Shown here in pieces: positions 1 through 8,900 of a stretch of DNA of 64,000 nt. The number at the start of each line of letters is the position of its first letter. The stretch's first letter is position 1. Source of the stretch: Methanococcus voltae PS (GTDB taxonomy: Archaea > AGJL01 > Methanococci > Methanococcales > Methanococcaceae); NCBI RefSeq assembly GCF_024807035.1, contig NZ_JANUCQ010000002.1, forward strand, positions 62,001 through 126,000, written 5' to 3'. The notes beneath the pieces were generated by a model, which saw only the letters and a program-made list of their open reading frames with translations, had not been told where the DNA came from and ran no database searches. A program made the position numbers and the translations under genes.

Positions 1-1
1 G

Positions 2-157
2 ATTATCGGAATTATTGCAATATCTGTTTTAAGTTCAGGTTCTGACCCGACTGCGATTGCATCACAAGTAATGCAACAGATGAACGGTGTAAATACTCAA
101 AATGTAGCTAATGCAACTCAAACAGTTGTACAAAATACTACAATTTTAAAACCATAA
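2..157 (+). CDS. C-terminal 51 residues of a truncated protein with a hydrophobic segment
   Basis: An open frame enters from the left edge and stops with TAA at 155-157. It begins with a hydrophobic stretch (IIGIIAISVLSSG) and continues into a polar tail rich in Gln, Asn and Thr. The start lies outside the window, so the family cannot be judged. A small membrane-anchored virion protein is possible from the context, since the next genes resemble those behind the large 1,224-residue gene, but this is a guess. Confidence 0.6.
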   Translation: MIGIIAISVLSSGSDPTAIASQVMQQMNGVNTQNVANATQTVVQNTTILKP

Positions 158-195
158 TCTTTTTTCTTTTTAATTTATTATCAAACGGTGATTAC

Positions 196-1044
196 TTGGC
201 ACGAACTAAAAAAGGTAAATCTAATGAAGAATATATTCCAGATAAAGAAGATAAAAAGAAACTATTAAGGATATTTCACAGTATGTCTGTAGATAATCAA
301 CACAAGGATTTGCTAACCACTAAAAGGGTTATTAAAAAAGGAAATAGAAAACAGCTTGATGAATGGAAAAATAATCCGAAAGCGTATGATATTAGGGGGG
401 TCGATACACAACCGCCCGAACTAATGAATAAAAGATTATTTTATACGCATGAATATGTTGGTAAACCAAAACTTAAAGCAATGCCTGAGCCTGAAAAAGA
501 TAAACTTGGAGCGTTTAGGGCCAAACGAGGAATTCGTAATCCTGGTATTGTATATATTAACAAAGATATTAATAATAAGGTAGAATTTGAAAAAACTTTT
601 GCTCATGAATTAGGGCATGCGTATGATAGGAATGTAAAATCAGATTATGAAGAAGACGGGAATTACAAGTTTGGAGAAATAGGGTATAAACACCTAAAAA
701 AAAGAAAAAAGTTAAGAAACGAAGTAATTAATATAACTAAAAAAATATCTCCATATACTCAACAAAATAATCCGAAAGCGGAAATTAGGGTAAAAGAAAA
801 ACTGTATAGAACTAAAAATAAAGAAATGTTTGCAGATTGGTTCAGTGCATTATTAATTGATAAAAATAAAGTTAAAAAAGGTAAATCTTTTTATAATATG
901 TTTAAAAATCAAGAAAAAGATTTTATTAAAGGATTAAAGGAAGTGGATAAAGAAGTTACGAGTAAATATATTAAAACCCCCTCAAAAGTTAAATCAAAAG
1001 GTAAAAATAGTAAAAATAAGAGAAATAAAACTAAGAAAAAATGA
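196..1044 (+). CDS. HExxH zincin-type metallopeptidase, copy A
   Basis: Translation starts at TTG 196 behind GGTGAT (187-192); the paralog at 9745 has the same start context. The protein has 282 residues. HELGH at residues 137-141 gives two zinc ligands and the catalytic Glu, and Glu210 in KEMFADWF is the likely third ligand. The first 70 residues are nearly identical in both copies, the middle differs, and the C-terminus is a Lys-rich tail (about residues 264-282). There is no signal peptide or membrane segment. Three related small genes follow directly, and the whole module recurs at 9745-11852. A toxin, a virion-maturation protease or a host-modifying protease are all possible; the substrate is unknown. 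Confidence 0.8.
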   Translation: MARTKKGKSNEEYIPDKEDKKKLLRIFHSMSVDNQHKDLLTTKRVIKKGNRKQLDEWKNNPKAYDIRGVDTQPPELMNKRLFYTHEYVGKPKLKAMPEPEKDKLGAFRAKRGIRNPGIVYINKDINNKVEFEKTFAHELGHAYDRNVKSDYEEDGNYKFGEIGYKHLKKRKKLRNEVINITKKISPYTQQNNPKAEIRVKEKLYRTKNKEMFADWFSALLIDKNKVKKGKSFYNMFKNQEKDFIKGLKEVDKEVTSKYIKTPSKVKSKGKNSKNKRNKTKKK

Positions 1045-1052
1045 GGGATATT

Positions 1053-1424
1053 ATGGATGAGGAAAAAGGAAAGTATCTAAAAAAACTTAAAGACTTATTT
1101 GTTGAAGAATCTATTGAAGAGTTTGAAAAAGCTTTCCAAGATGAAAATGTACGCACTTCCCTAGACCCAACCTGTACTATTGAATATGATATAGATACGG
1201 GAGTTAAAGAAGATGATATTCTTGAAGAAGATGGAAAGATATACAAAGTTTATTATGCGTTGGGTAAAATAGATAAAGTACTTAAAAAAGGCTTTAAATT
1301 AAATGAATACGGGAGTGAAATATCGTATAACCCAATTACTAAAAAATACATTGTTTGTTGTAAGGAAGATAATGAGTGCATAGAGTACGATCGTATATCT
1401 GGATTACTAAGACCTGGTCGTTAA
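1053..1424 (+). CDS. Small acidic paralog-family protein 1
   Basis: I start it at ATG 1053 (MDEEKGKYL), preceded by GAGGGA in the conserved leader ATGAGGGATATT; the upstream ATG at 1041 lies in that leader. The product has 123 residues. The family core is an IEYDIDTGVKE segment, then GKIYKVY, then KVLKKGFKLN, then a YG.EISY strand. The protein looks soluble, mixed alpha/beta and acidic at the N-terminus. It is the first of three tandem paralogs behind a metallopeptidase, an arrangement seen for immunity or inhibitor arrays. I recognise no family. Start choice is moderately sure. Confidence 0.75.
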   Translation: MDEEKGKYLKKLKDLFVEESIEEFEKAFQDENVRTSLDPTCTIEYDIDTGVKEDDILEEDGKIYKVYYALGKIDKVLKKGFKLNEYGSEISYNPITKKYIVCCKEDNECIEYDRISGLLRPGR

Positions 1425-1457
1425 TATTATTTTAGTATCAAAAATGAGGGATATTTT

Positions 1458-1856
1458 ATGAATGAGGAAGAAAAAATATTTAGAGAAGAACTTAGGAAAC
1501 ATATGGGGGAGAAAATATCTATTGAAGACTATGAAGAAATTTTTCAAGATGAAAATCTTCGTACCACGGATGATCCAATCTGTACTATCGAATATGATGT
1601 AGATACGGGAGTTAAAGAAGATAATATTCTTGAAGAAGATGGAAAGAAATACAAAGTTTACCGTGCATTGGGTAAAGTAGATAAAGTACTTAAAAAAGGT
1701 TTTAAATTAAATGGGTATGGGGGAGAAATATCCTACGACCAAAATACAAAAAAATACATTGTTTATTGGGAAGAAGATAATGAATGGATAGAATGTGACC
1801 GTATATCTGGACTATTAAGACCCTGTCCATCCGGAATACTAAGAACTGGTCGTTAA
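1458..1856 (+). CDS. Small acidic paralog-family protein 2
   Basis: ATG 1458 follows the repeated leader AAAATGAGGGATATTTT. The 132 residues share almost the whole core with paralog 1, including IEYDVDTGVKE, GKKYKVY and KVLKKGFKLN. The N-terminal 40 residues differ, and the C-terminus carries an extra duplicated segment (LLRPCPSG then ILRTGR) compared with LLRPGR in paralog 1. Divergent ends on a conserved core suggest gene conversion or diversifying recombination within the array. Function unknown; immunity-like or inhibitor role is inferred only from position. Confidence 0.75.
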   Translation: MNEEEKIFREELRKHMGEKISIEDYEEIFQDENLRTTDDPICTIEYDVDTGVKEDNILEEDGKKYKVYRALGKVDKVLKKGFKLNGYGGEISYDQNTKKYIVYWEEDNEWIECDRISGLLRPCPSGILRTGR

Positions 1857-1889
1857 TATTATTTTAGTCTCAAAAATGAGGGATATTTT

Positions 1890-2276
1890 ATGAATGAGGA
1901 AGAAAAAATATTTAGAGAAGAACTTAGGAAACGTATGGTAACCAAGGAAGAACTTGAAAAAGAGATTGGTATGACCCTGGAAGAACTTGAAAGTTTGGAA
2001 GGTACTCGTACTTCTAAAGACCCAACCTGTACTATCGAATATGATATAGATACGGGAGTTAAAGAAGATGATATTCTTGAAGAAGATGGAAAAATATACA
2101 AAGTTTATTATGCGTTGGGTAAAATAGATAAAGTACTTAAAAAAGGCTTTAAATTAAATGAATACGGGAGTGAAATATCCTACGACCAAAATACAAAAAA
2201 ATACATTGTTTGTTATAAGGAAGATAATGAGTGCATAGAATATGACCGTATATCTGATTTATTAGTACCTTATTAG
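1890..2276 (+). CDS. Small acidic paralog-family protein 3
   Basis: ATG 1890 follows the same leader as paralog 2, and the first 14 residues match that gene. The rest of the N-terminus (EELEKEIGMTLEELESLEG) instead resembles the truncated gene at 11715. From IEYDIDTGVKE onward it is nearly identical to paralog 1. It ends with DLLVPY, and just past its stop a relic of the usual family 3' end survives (2286-2306). The gene therefore looks like a mosaic of its neighbours. 128 residues, no membrane segment, function unknown. Confidence 0.75.
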   Translation: MNEEEKIFREELRKRMVTKEELEKEIGMTLEELESLEGTRTSKDPTCTIEYDIDTGVKEDDILEEDGKIYKVYYALGKIDKVLKKGFKLNEYGSEISYDQNTKKYIVCYKEDNECIEYDRISDLLVPY

Positions 2277-2359
2277 TATTATAAACTGGTCGTTAATATT
2301 ATTTTTAAATAATTTACTATTTTATTTTAAATACATTTATTATCTTTTTAGGTGTAAAT

Positions 2360-2761
2360 ATGATTAATTTCATTTTATACATTTTATTATTTTTTAATAT
2401 TATTTTAATGTCTTATTGTGATTTAAAAAATAATTATGTATATCTTATTCAATTATTAATTAATTTTATATTATCTATTGCAATATCTTGGAATTCTAAT
2501 TTTATAGAATTGGGTTTGATTACTTTTTTACATTCATTGATATTATGCTTTGTTTTATCTCAATTCATGGGAAAAGGCGACTATTTTTATTTTATATCTA
2601 TTTCTTTTATATTTAATCCATTAGCGTTTTATATAATATTAATTACTTCCTTGGTTTCTACTTTATTTGTATTTCTAATTGAAGAGCGTAAAGGCTTCCC
2701 TTTTATCCCTATTGTATGTATTTACACGATAATGCTATTACCTGTAGCCACAATGTTTTAA
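2360..2761 (+). CDS. Prepilin peptidase-like aspartic protease (A24 family)
   Basis: ATG 2360 follows AGGTGT. The 133-residue integral membrane protein has about four hydrophobic segments. Asp21 in YCDLKNNYV and Asp74 in GKGD match the two catalytic aspartates of type IV prepilin peptidases (the DxxxxxIP-like and GxGD motifs), as in archaeal FlaK/EppA/PibD. It is shorter than cellular FlaK and resembles a minimal catalytic core. In the cell such enzymes remove class III signal peptides from pilins and archaellins at the membrane. It sits in an operon with small membrane proteins and the surface protein, so it may process element-encoded virion or pilus subunits. No obvious substrate is visible. 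Confidence 0.78.
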   Translation: MINFILYILLFFNIILMSYCDLKNNYVYLIQLLINFILSIAISWNSNFIELGLITFLHSLILCFVLSQFMGKGDYFYFISISFIFNPLAFYIILITSLVSTLFVFLIEERKGFPFIPIVCIYTIMLLPVATMF

Positions 2762-2773
2762 AATGGTGAAAAA

Positions 2774-3046
2774 ATGAGTGACGGAAAATATATAGTTATT
2801 GCAAAGGGTTTGATAACCTATGCAGTAATGCTTATAGCGTGGGGTTATATGACTTATATCGTTGGAATGGTCGATAATATCATAACTCCTATGACTGCAA
2901 ACGTTCCGCAGATGATGACCTGGCACGGAACGTATATTATGATGTGGAACGCTTTCCCTATCGAATTAGCAGTAATTATTTTAATTTATATGTATAAAAA
3001 AGGAAATTCAAACGAATATGAGAATAATTATCCAAGAGGATGGTAA
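2774..3046 (+). CDS. Small membrane protein, two transmembrane helices
   Basis: ATG 2774 follows GGTGAAAAA 12 bases after the preceding stop, indicating one operon. The 90 residues contain two hydrophobic helices (about 8-32 and 58-73) with a Met- and Thr-rich loop between them. The end overlaps the leader of the exported PKD protein gene. I recognise no family. A virion membrane protein or an assembly factor is plausible from the neighbours. Confidence 0.65.
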   Translation: MSDGKYIVIAKGLITYAVMLIAWGYMTYIVGMVDNIITPMTANVPQMMTWHGTYIMMWNAFPIELAVIILIYMYKKGNSNEYENNYPRGW

Positions 3047-3047
3047 T

Positions 3048-5222
3048 ATGAAACTAAAAATTTTACTATTTTTAACGATAATTTTATTTTCAATTTCGTT
3101 CTGTAATGCAGAACAGTGTTATTATCATTATGATTCAGATAATCAACTTTTAACTTTTAAAGTTCCAGAAATTCCTGCAAATGGTGAAGTTACTTATTAT
3201 GTTAATGAAGATGTAAATTCGGCTAACTATAGTAATCCAAATGAGGTTTATGACTTCTACTGCGATGCTTCTACTTATAACCCAAACGATTGGACAATTG
3301 TAGGAGCTACTGTTTCTGTTGTGAACGATAGGGTACAATTAGCGGTGACCGATTCGGCAGATACATACGATGACGGATATATGTATTATAACAGGGATAT
3401 TAACAGTCTTAGCACCGTGAAAATGTACGGACAACTTAGAAATGGGGGTCAATTTGCATTAGGAAACTATCTTATGGGAGGTACTGACGTTGCTTCTAAT
3501 TCACGTTTCCAATCGGGTGTAGCTACGTATTTTTACACTTATAATGATGCACCAGACGCATATAATATAATAGCAGATGATAATGACCATTACCATGAAA
3601 TTACGATGACTCCTAGCTATAGTATATATACATTAGATTCTGAAAAGAAAACAAGAGAAAAAACATCTACAATGACTGATGAAAAATTATTCTATCGTAA
3701 TTTCCGAACTGGAACTCAATCGTTCAAATGGATGGGCTTACAAAAATACAATGAAAATATTGTAATCTCAAAAAGTTTAGAAAATGGAAAATTAAAAGTT
3801 ACTATTAAAAATAATAACAATTACAACGTTGCAAACTATCAAATAGATTGTAAAATTACAGAATTAAATCCAACAATAAATAGTTTTAATATACCTAATC
3901 AGTATATTGAAACGGATGAAGGATTACAAATTCAAAAAGATAAAGAAGTTATTAATTTAGGGGATTCAGTACAATTTTCGGTAATTTCCAATTATGATAT
4001 AGATAGTTATACTTGGGATTTTGGAGATGGAACGACCGAATCAACCACTACTAACATTATAGCACATACGTATGCTAAATCGGGTGATTATACCGTAGTA
4101 TGTAAAGCTATTTTAACCAACGGTGATGTAAAATATAATAAAATAGATTTTATAGTAGGTACAAAAATATCAAATGCCGAAATTAAATTTTTAGATGAAT
4201 TAACAGGGGGAACTCCAAGTAATTTATCGATAAACGGTGTTTTATTTACTAACAATAATTATTTAGTAAATATATCAAACAATACAAATTATAATGTAAC
4301 TTACCCAGAATATTCAACAATAACTTTTACATCTTCAGATGGATTAATACGGCAAGTTGAAACAACCAATTTATCAAGTTATGAAATATTATTACCGCCT
4401 GCAAATACTTATGTTGTACAATATAATATTATATCATATTCTGATGATAAAATAGAAGTTAAAACAACTGATTTAAAAACAATAAATGTAGGTAATAAAG
4501 ATGTTGTAGCTCACTTAATAAAAGGTAAGACATATAATATTTTTGTAAATGGTAATTTTTATAAACAAATAATTGCAAAAGACCCTGATACAATATATAT
4601 TAATCAAAATGCAAACCAAGAAATTGGAAGTATTTTTGATAATAAATTATCTGAAAGAATTGAGTACAATATTCAACCAAACGGGCAGTACGGGCAGTAT
4701 TTAGTTGTTTTATCAAATAAAGATAAAGCAATAGGTAAAGTTATTGTAGTTACTGAAAAAAATACTGATACATACATTACATATAATGAAATAAACAGCA
4801 CTTTCGCATTAACTCGGGGATATAACGAATTAGATGCTTCAATATATCGTTGTGAAGAAAATTCTGAAATTTTATATGATATATTTGTAAATCAAAATTA
4901 TCAAAATTATGATGTAACAAACTATACTAAATTTCAAATATTAACTAAAAAAATCTATTTTGAATCTTATGAACCGCCTTATTTTACATTTACTTTTTAT
5001 TTAGTTCTATGCTTTTTGATATCTGCAATATTATTTGTAATTTTATCAGCTTCAAGTGGTAATTTGCATTTATCTTTATTGGTATCATCGGTTATATTTG
5101 CAGTAGTTCAGGATATATTTCATATTGGAGCTATTGGTAAAATATCGAGCGGTTTATTCTTATCTATTGCTATATTAGCGTGGGTATGGACAGTTTTTAA
5201 AAGGGGTGCAGAAAATGGCTAA
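3048..5222 (+). CDS. Exported surface protein: DUF2341/LamG-like N-terminus, PKD domain, C-terminal membrane segments
   Basis: I start at ATG 3048 behind GAGGATGGT; it opens a signal peptide (MKLKILLFLTIILF then CNA). The 724-residue protein begins with a segment like the end of DUF2341 domains (FKVPEIPANGEVTYYV, then SNPNEVYDF), followed by a LamG-like beta region. A PKD domain lies at about 307-367 (SYTWDFGDGTTES). Three hydrophobic segments follow from about 646 to 718. This is the layout of a membrane-anchored adhesin or virion spike. Large LamG-like proteins are known in spindle-shaped viruses such as PAV1. The partial gene at 63536 shares the N-terminal module. Role in attachment is inference. 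Confidence 0.78.
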   Translation: MKLKILLFLTIILFSISFCNAEQCYYHYDSDNQLLTFKVPEIPANGEVTYYVNEDVNSANYSNPNEVYDFYCDASTYNPNDWTIVGATVSVVNDRVQLAVTDSADTYDDGYMYYNRDINSLSTVKMYGQLRNGGQFALGNYLMGGTDVASNSRFQSGVATYFYTYNDAPDAYNIIADDNDHYHEITMTPSYSIYTLDSEKKTREKTSTMTDEKLFYRNFRTGTQSFKWMGLQKYNENIVISKSLENGKLKVTIKNNNNYNVANYQIDCKITELNPTINSFNIPNQYIETDEGLQIQKDKEVINLGDSVQFSVISNYDIDSYTWDFGDGTTESTTTNIIAHTYAKSGDYTVVCKAILTNGDVKYNKIDFIVGTKISNAEIKFLDELTGGTPSNLSINGVLFTNNNYLVNISNNTNYNVTYPEYSTITFTSSDGLIRQVETTNLSSYEILLPPANTYVVQYNIISYSDDKIEVKTTDLKTINVGNKDVVAHLIKGKTYNIFVNGNFYKQIIAKDPDTIYINQNANQEIGSIFDNKLSERIEYNIQPNGQYGQYLVVLSNKDKAIGKVIVVTEKNTDTYITYNEINSTFALTRGYNELDASIYRCEENSEILYDIFVNQNYQNYDVTNYTKFQILTKKIYFESYEPPYFTFTFYLVLCFLISAILFVILSASSGNLHLSLLVSSVIFAVVQDIFHIGAIGKISSGLFLSIAILAWVWTVFKRGAENG

Positions 5223-5589
5223 AACACAAGTTTGGAACATTATGGTTTTTATTTTATCTTTGAATATTGCTATTGCATTACTCCCTTCAGTATGTGATTA
5301 CTTCGAAATTCCCATAATTTCTTCAAATATTCCAACTGGAACGGGTGTAATGAGCTTAGGAGCTCTTTCAACGCCTTCCACTATTGGAGATATGGGTTTT
5401 GGTAATTGGTTCTTTGGTGCAACCATCTTGTCATCTTTATTCAATATAATATCTGGAAATTATATGGTTTGGAAATCTTTCGGAATACCATATCCATTTT
5501 CAGAATTATTTTCATTAGTTTGTGGAACTGTAACGTGGAGTACGATGTTCTATGTAATCACTGGTAAAGATATTTTTGGAGGGAGATAA
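5215..5589 (+). CDS. Small polytopic membrane protein
   Basis: ATG 5215 has GGGGTG at 5203-5208 and overlaps the end of the surface-protein gene by 8 bases, so the two are probably translationally coupled. The 124 residues hold about three to four hydrophobic segments separated by short loops. No family is recognised. Tight coupling to a membrane-anchored spike candidate suggests a partner subunit in the virion or cell envelope. Confidence 0.65.
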   Translation: MAKTQVWNIMVFILSLNIAIALLPSVCDYFEIPIISSNIPTGTGVMSLGALSTPSTIGDMGFGNWFFGATILSSLFNIISGNYMVWKSFGIPYPFSELFSLVCGTVTWSTMFYVITGKDIFGGR

Positions 5590-5912
5590 TGGTAAATACA
5601 AGTGTAGTATCATTGGATTTTGAAATATTATCAAATCCAAATATTTTTGAAACTTTAAAATATTTATTAGCTCTTTATCCTGAAACGGTTTCTATTATTT
5701 TATTGGGTGCAAATATTGCGATTTATTTATCTTCAAATAAAAATACGATGATTGTATTTGTCTCCGAATTAATTATGATAACTTTTATAAGTTTTTTTAT
5801 AGGTCTTGATGTCATATTCTCAAAATCAATTTCTACAACGGTTTTCATCGTTAATGGTGTTTTTACACTGATGATGTTAACTGAAACAATAAAAGAGATG
5901 CAAAAACCATAA
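5589..5912 (+). CDS. Small membrane protein, three transmembrane helices
   Basis: ATG 5589 overlaps the previous stop by one base (TAATG), with GGAGGGAG as ribosome binding site. The 107 residues contain three hydrophobic helices (about 36-48, 53-76 and 82-99) and a charged C-terminus. It belongs to the same operon as the surface protein. I recognise no family. Confidence 0.65.
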   Translation: MVNTSVVSLDFEILSNPNIFETLKYLLALYPETVSIILLGANIAIYLSSNKNTMIVFVSELIMITFISFFIGLDVIFSKSISTTVFIVNGVFTLMMLTETIKEMQKP

Positions 5913-5925
5913 ATGAGGTGAAATT

Positions 5926-8900
5926 ATGGCAATATCTTCACGTTCAAATCGTCCTAAAGTAAGAAGAGTAACAAGCAGTAAATCAAGCAGTAAATCAAGC
6001 GGTGGAAGTAGTAAAAAGAGTTCAAGTTCAAAATCTTCAAATAATAAAAGTAAATCAAGTTCCCCAAGTGCAATAAAAAGTGGGGAAACTCATTACGATG
6101 ATAAGGGAAACGCTTATCGTAAAGAAAAAGGTGGAGGGTTTAAAAAAGAAGGGGATAGTTCAGGAAATAGGTACCATAACGTGCCAAATTCCGCAAATGA
6201 TAAAAAGACTAACACAAATAGCAATAATAAACTCAATACACAAAATAAACAAGAGATAGCTAAACCTGATAATTATTATTCAAAAGGTTATGATAAGTAC
6301 ATTGGTAAAGATAAGAGTAAATTAAGCCCCTACATTAAAAATCATTGTGGTTATAAGTATGACGAATCGGGTCGAGTAACTGCAATATACGACCATTCAG
6401 GCAATCAATTAAGTAAACGAAGTATTGCAACTAAAAGCGATAGTTCAGTATATAATAAAGTAGGAAATGTAAATAATTATTCAAGAAGTGAATTAAATGA
6501 CGGGAAAGTAACCATTATCGATAGAAACACAAATTCAAGAATAACATATAATAAAAACGATATAGTTGTTAAAGATGGAAATATATTAGTTAGAAAAAGT
6601 GCAGTTCAACAAAAAGATCCTGATGAAATTCATTATGGGCGAGTGTATTATAACGATGGACATGGTAGTTATAACGCAAAACCTCCAAAGAAAACCAATA
6701 AACAAGCTGAAAGAAATACATATGATATTAATAAAGTTGAAATTCATTCTGGTTCTGATTATGAAGTAGTTTATGATAAAAAAGGGAATTTGATAGGAGT
6801 TTACAATAAAGATAGTATTAAAAGATATAAAACTAATGGGGGAACTACTCGGATAATTTTAGATAAAAATGAAGTTTATTTAAAAGAAAATAAAATTAAT
6901 TTCATTGATAAAAATGGAAATCAACAAGTTGTTAATATTACTAAAAATACAGATAATTCATTTAATATTAATCAAGTTCAAAAGAATGTAATTTCAATAA
7001 CTGAGTTAGGAGTATCTAAAAAGAAATTAGATAATGGTAAAACTGTTTTATACAGTATTAATAACGACGGAGAAATTGATTTTTTAAAAACTGTTGATAC
7101 AACTAAAATAAAAAATGGAAATATAAATATTAATGATTTAAAAGATTTAACTTCAAATGAAAAAGTTATTTTAAAAAATAAAGGGATAACGTATAATATA
7201 CAAGGTAGCGATACACCCGACACTTTTCAAATATCTTGTGACGTTGCAAAGTATGCTAATCCACCTAAGTTTTTACAAACTGAAGAATATAAACCTGAAG
7301 TTGATACTTTAGATTATTATAAAGAGAATATTGGTGTCAATTGGGCCGTAAATGAAATATCTAAGTTGGGCGATAAAGCAGGAGCTAAAGCAACAATATA
7401 TACAACATTACCAATGATTATAGGGGATAACCCAGTAATTACTCAGGCCACCACAGCTATGGGACATTTTGACAACGATATTACAAAAAATCCATTATAT
7501 GAAACTGAACCTATAATATTTGGAAGAAAAGTAACAAGTAATGTAATGGGTGGTATTTCTGATTTCTTCGGGTCAGGATGTACTGTAGTAGGGGTAGAAG
7601 CTACAAAGGGTTTAGTTGGCGATAAAACTTTTGGAAAAGTATCAAATGAATTTGCAACATATACCGTTGATGGGTTATATCACGGCACGGTTACGCCCTA
7701 TGGTAATGCTATGCAAGGGGACTTTTCAACCAAAAATGTTGCAGATATGATGAATTTACCTTTAATGGTTGTTGGTGCAAGAGGTGGTATAAAATCGGGT
7801 GCATCCTTAGGTAAAACAGTGGCTAAAAAGGGAAGCAAAGCATTGAAGAATCCAAAAGCTACTTTAAAAACGGGTAAAAATTATATTAAAAATGAATATA
7901 ATGGTATTATTGATTTTAAAAATACTATAAAAAGTGACTCGTTTAATATAAAAACTAATAATTTTGAGATAACTAAAACTACTTATCCAAAGATACAAAA
8001 CTGGGAAGTTAACGTAAATATTGGAAAAGCAGATGCTTTTTTTGATTTCACTAAAACAGATATTGCTAAAAACATTAATACAAAATTATCTTATGGAGAT
8101 AAGTCCATATCTAACAGATATTTAAATAATCCAAGATACGGTAAAGTTTCAGAAACTACTACTAAAAAGGGTAGCAATTCAAAAAGAACTTCAACACACA
8201 ATATGGTTGACGGTGGAACACTTGATATATTGGAAAAAAATACTAAAAATAGCAAATATGGAAAATATAAATTAGATAATGATATGAATACAGTACACAA
8301 TGAATATTTCAACATATTTGATAACGAAAATAGTTTTAGTGCTACAAGGAATTCATATTATAATAAATATACTAAAAAATGGCACGATGTTAAAAAAATC
8401 GATGGTAGCACAGACTATGGAAGAACTAACTTTTTTGGAGAATATGGTATAGGGAGTAAAGGAACGAAATATAAAAAAGGAGTTACTGCTAAAGATTTAA
8501 ACAATCGAGAATATTCTAACATCTATACTGCAGAATCTCAAAATTTAATGGGTTTAAATGAAATAAAGAATATTGAACCGCTTTCTGAAATTAAAAGCTA
8601 TAAAGATAATTTTATAGTTAGTGATAAACCGCTTTCTGAAATCAAAATAAATGAAATGTCCGACAATACATTTTTTAAGAGTAATACTCTTACTGAAAGA
8701 GAAACTGGTACTGGTCATCGTTCTATATCATTACAAAAGACTAAAAACTTAAAAGAAAATGGTAAATTTAGCAGGTCGACACATGAAATAAAAGTAAATG
8801 ATAATTATATGATAGATTATGTCGGTGGTGAAGCCATCAATATTATGGAATTTCAGGAAAGATTTGGTTTAAAAGGAAAAGGTCCAAAAGTACCGAGTAA

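Larger units (their letters stand above)
1414..2306 (+). repeat. Three copies of the array's 3'-end/leader repeat
   Basis: The stretch CTGGTCGTTAATATTATTTT occurs at 1414, 1846 and 2286. The first two copies continue through the leader and start of the next paralog (to about 1467 and 1900). The third lies 10 bases behind the stop codon of paralog 3 and has lost its downstream gene. These repeats are long enough to act as homologous recombination joints between array members. Confidence 0.85.
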
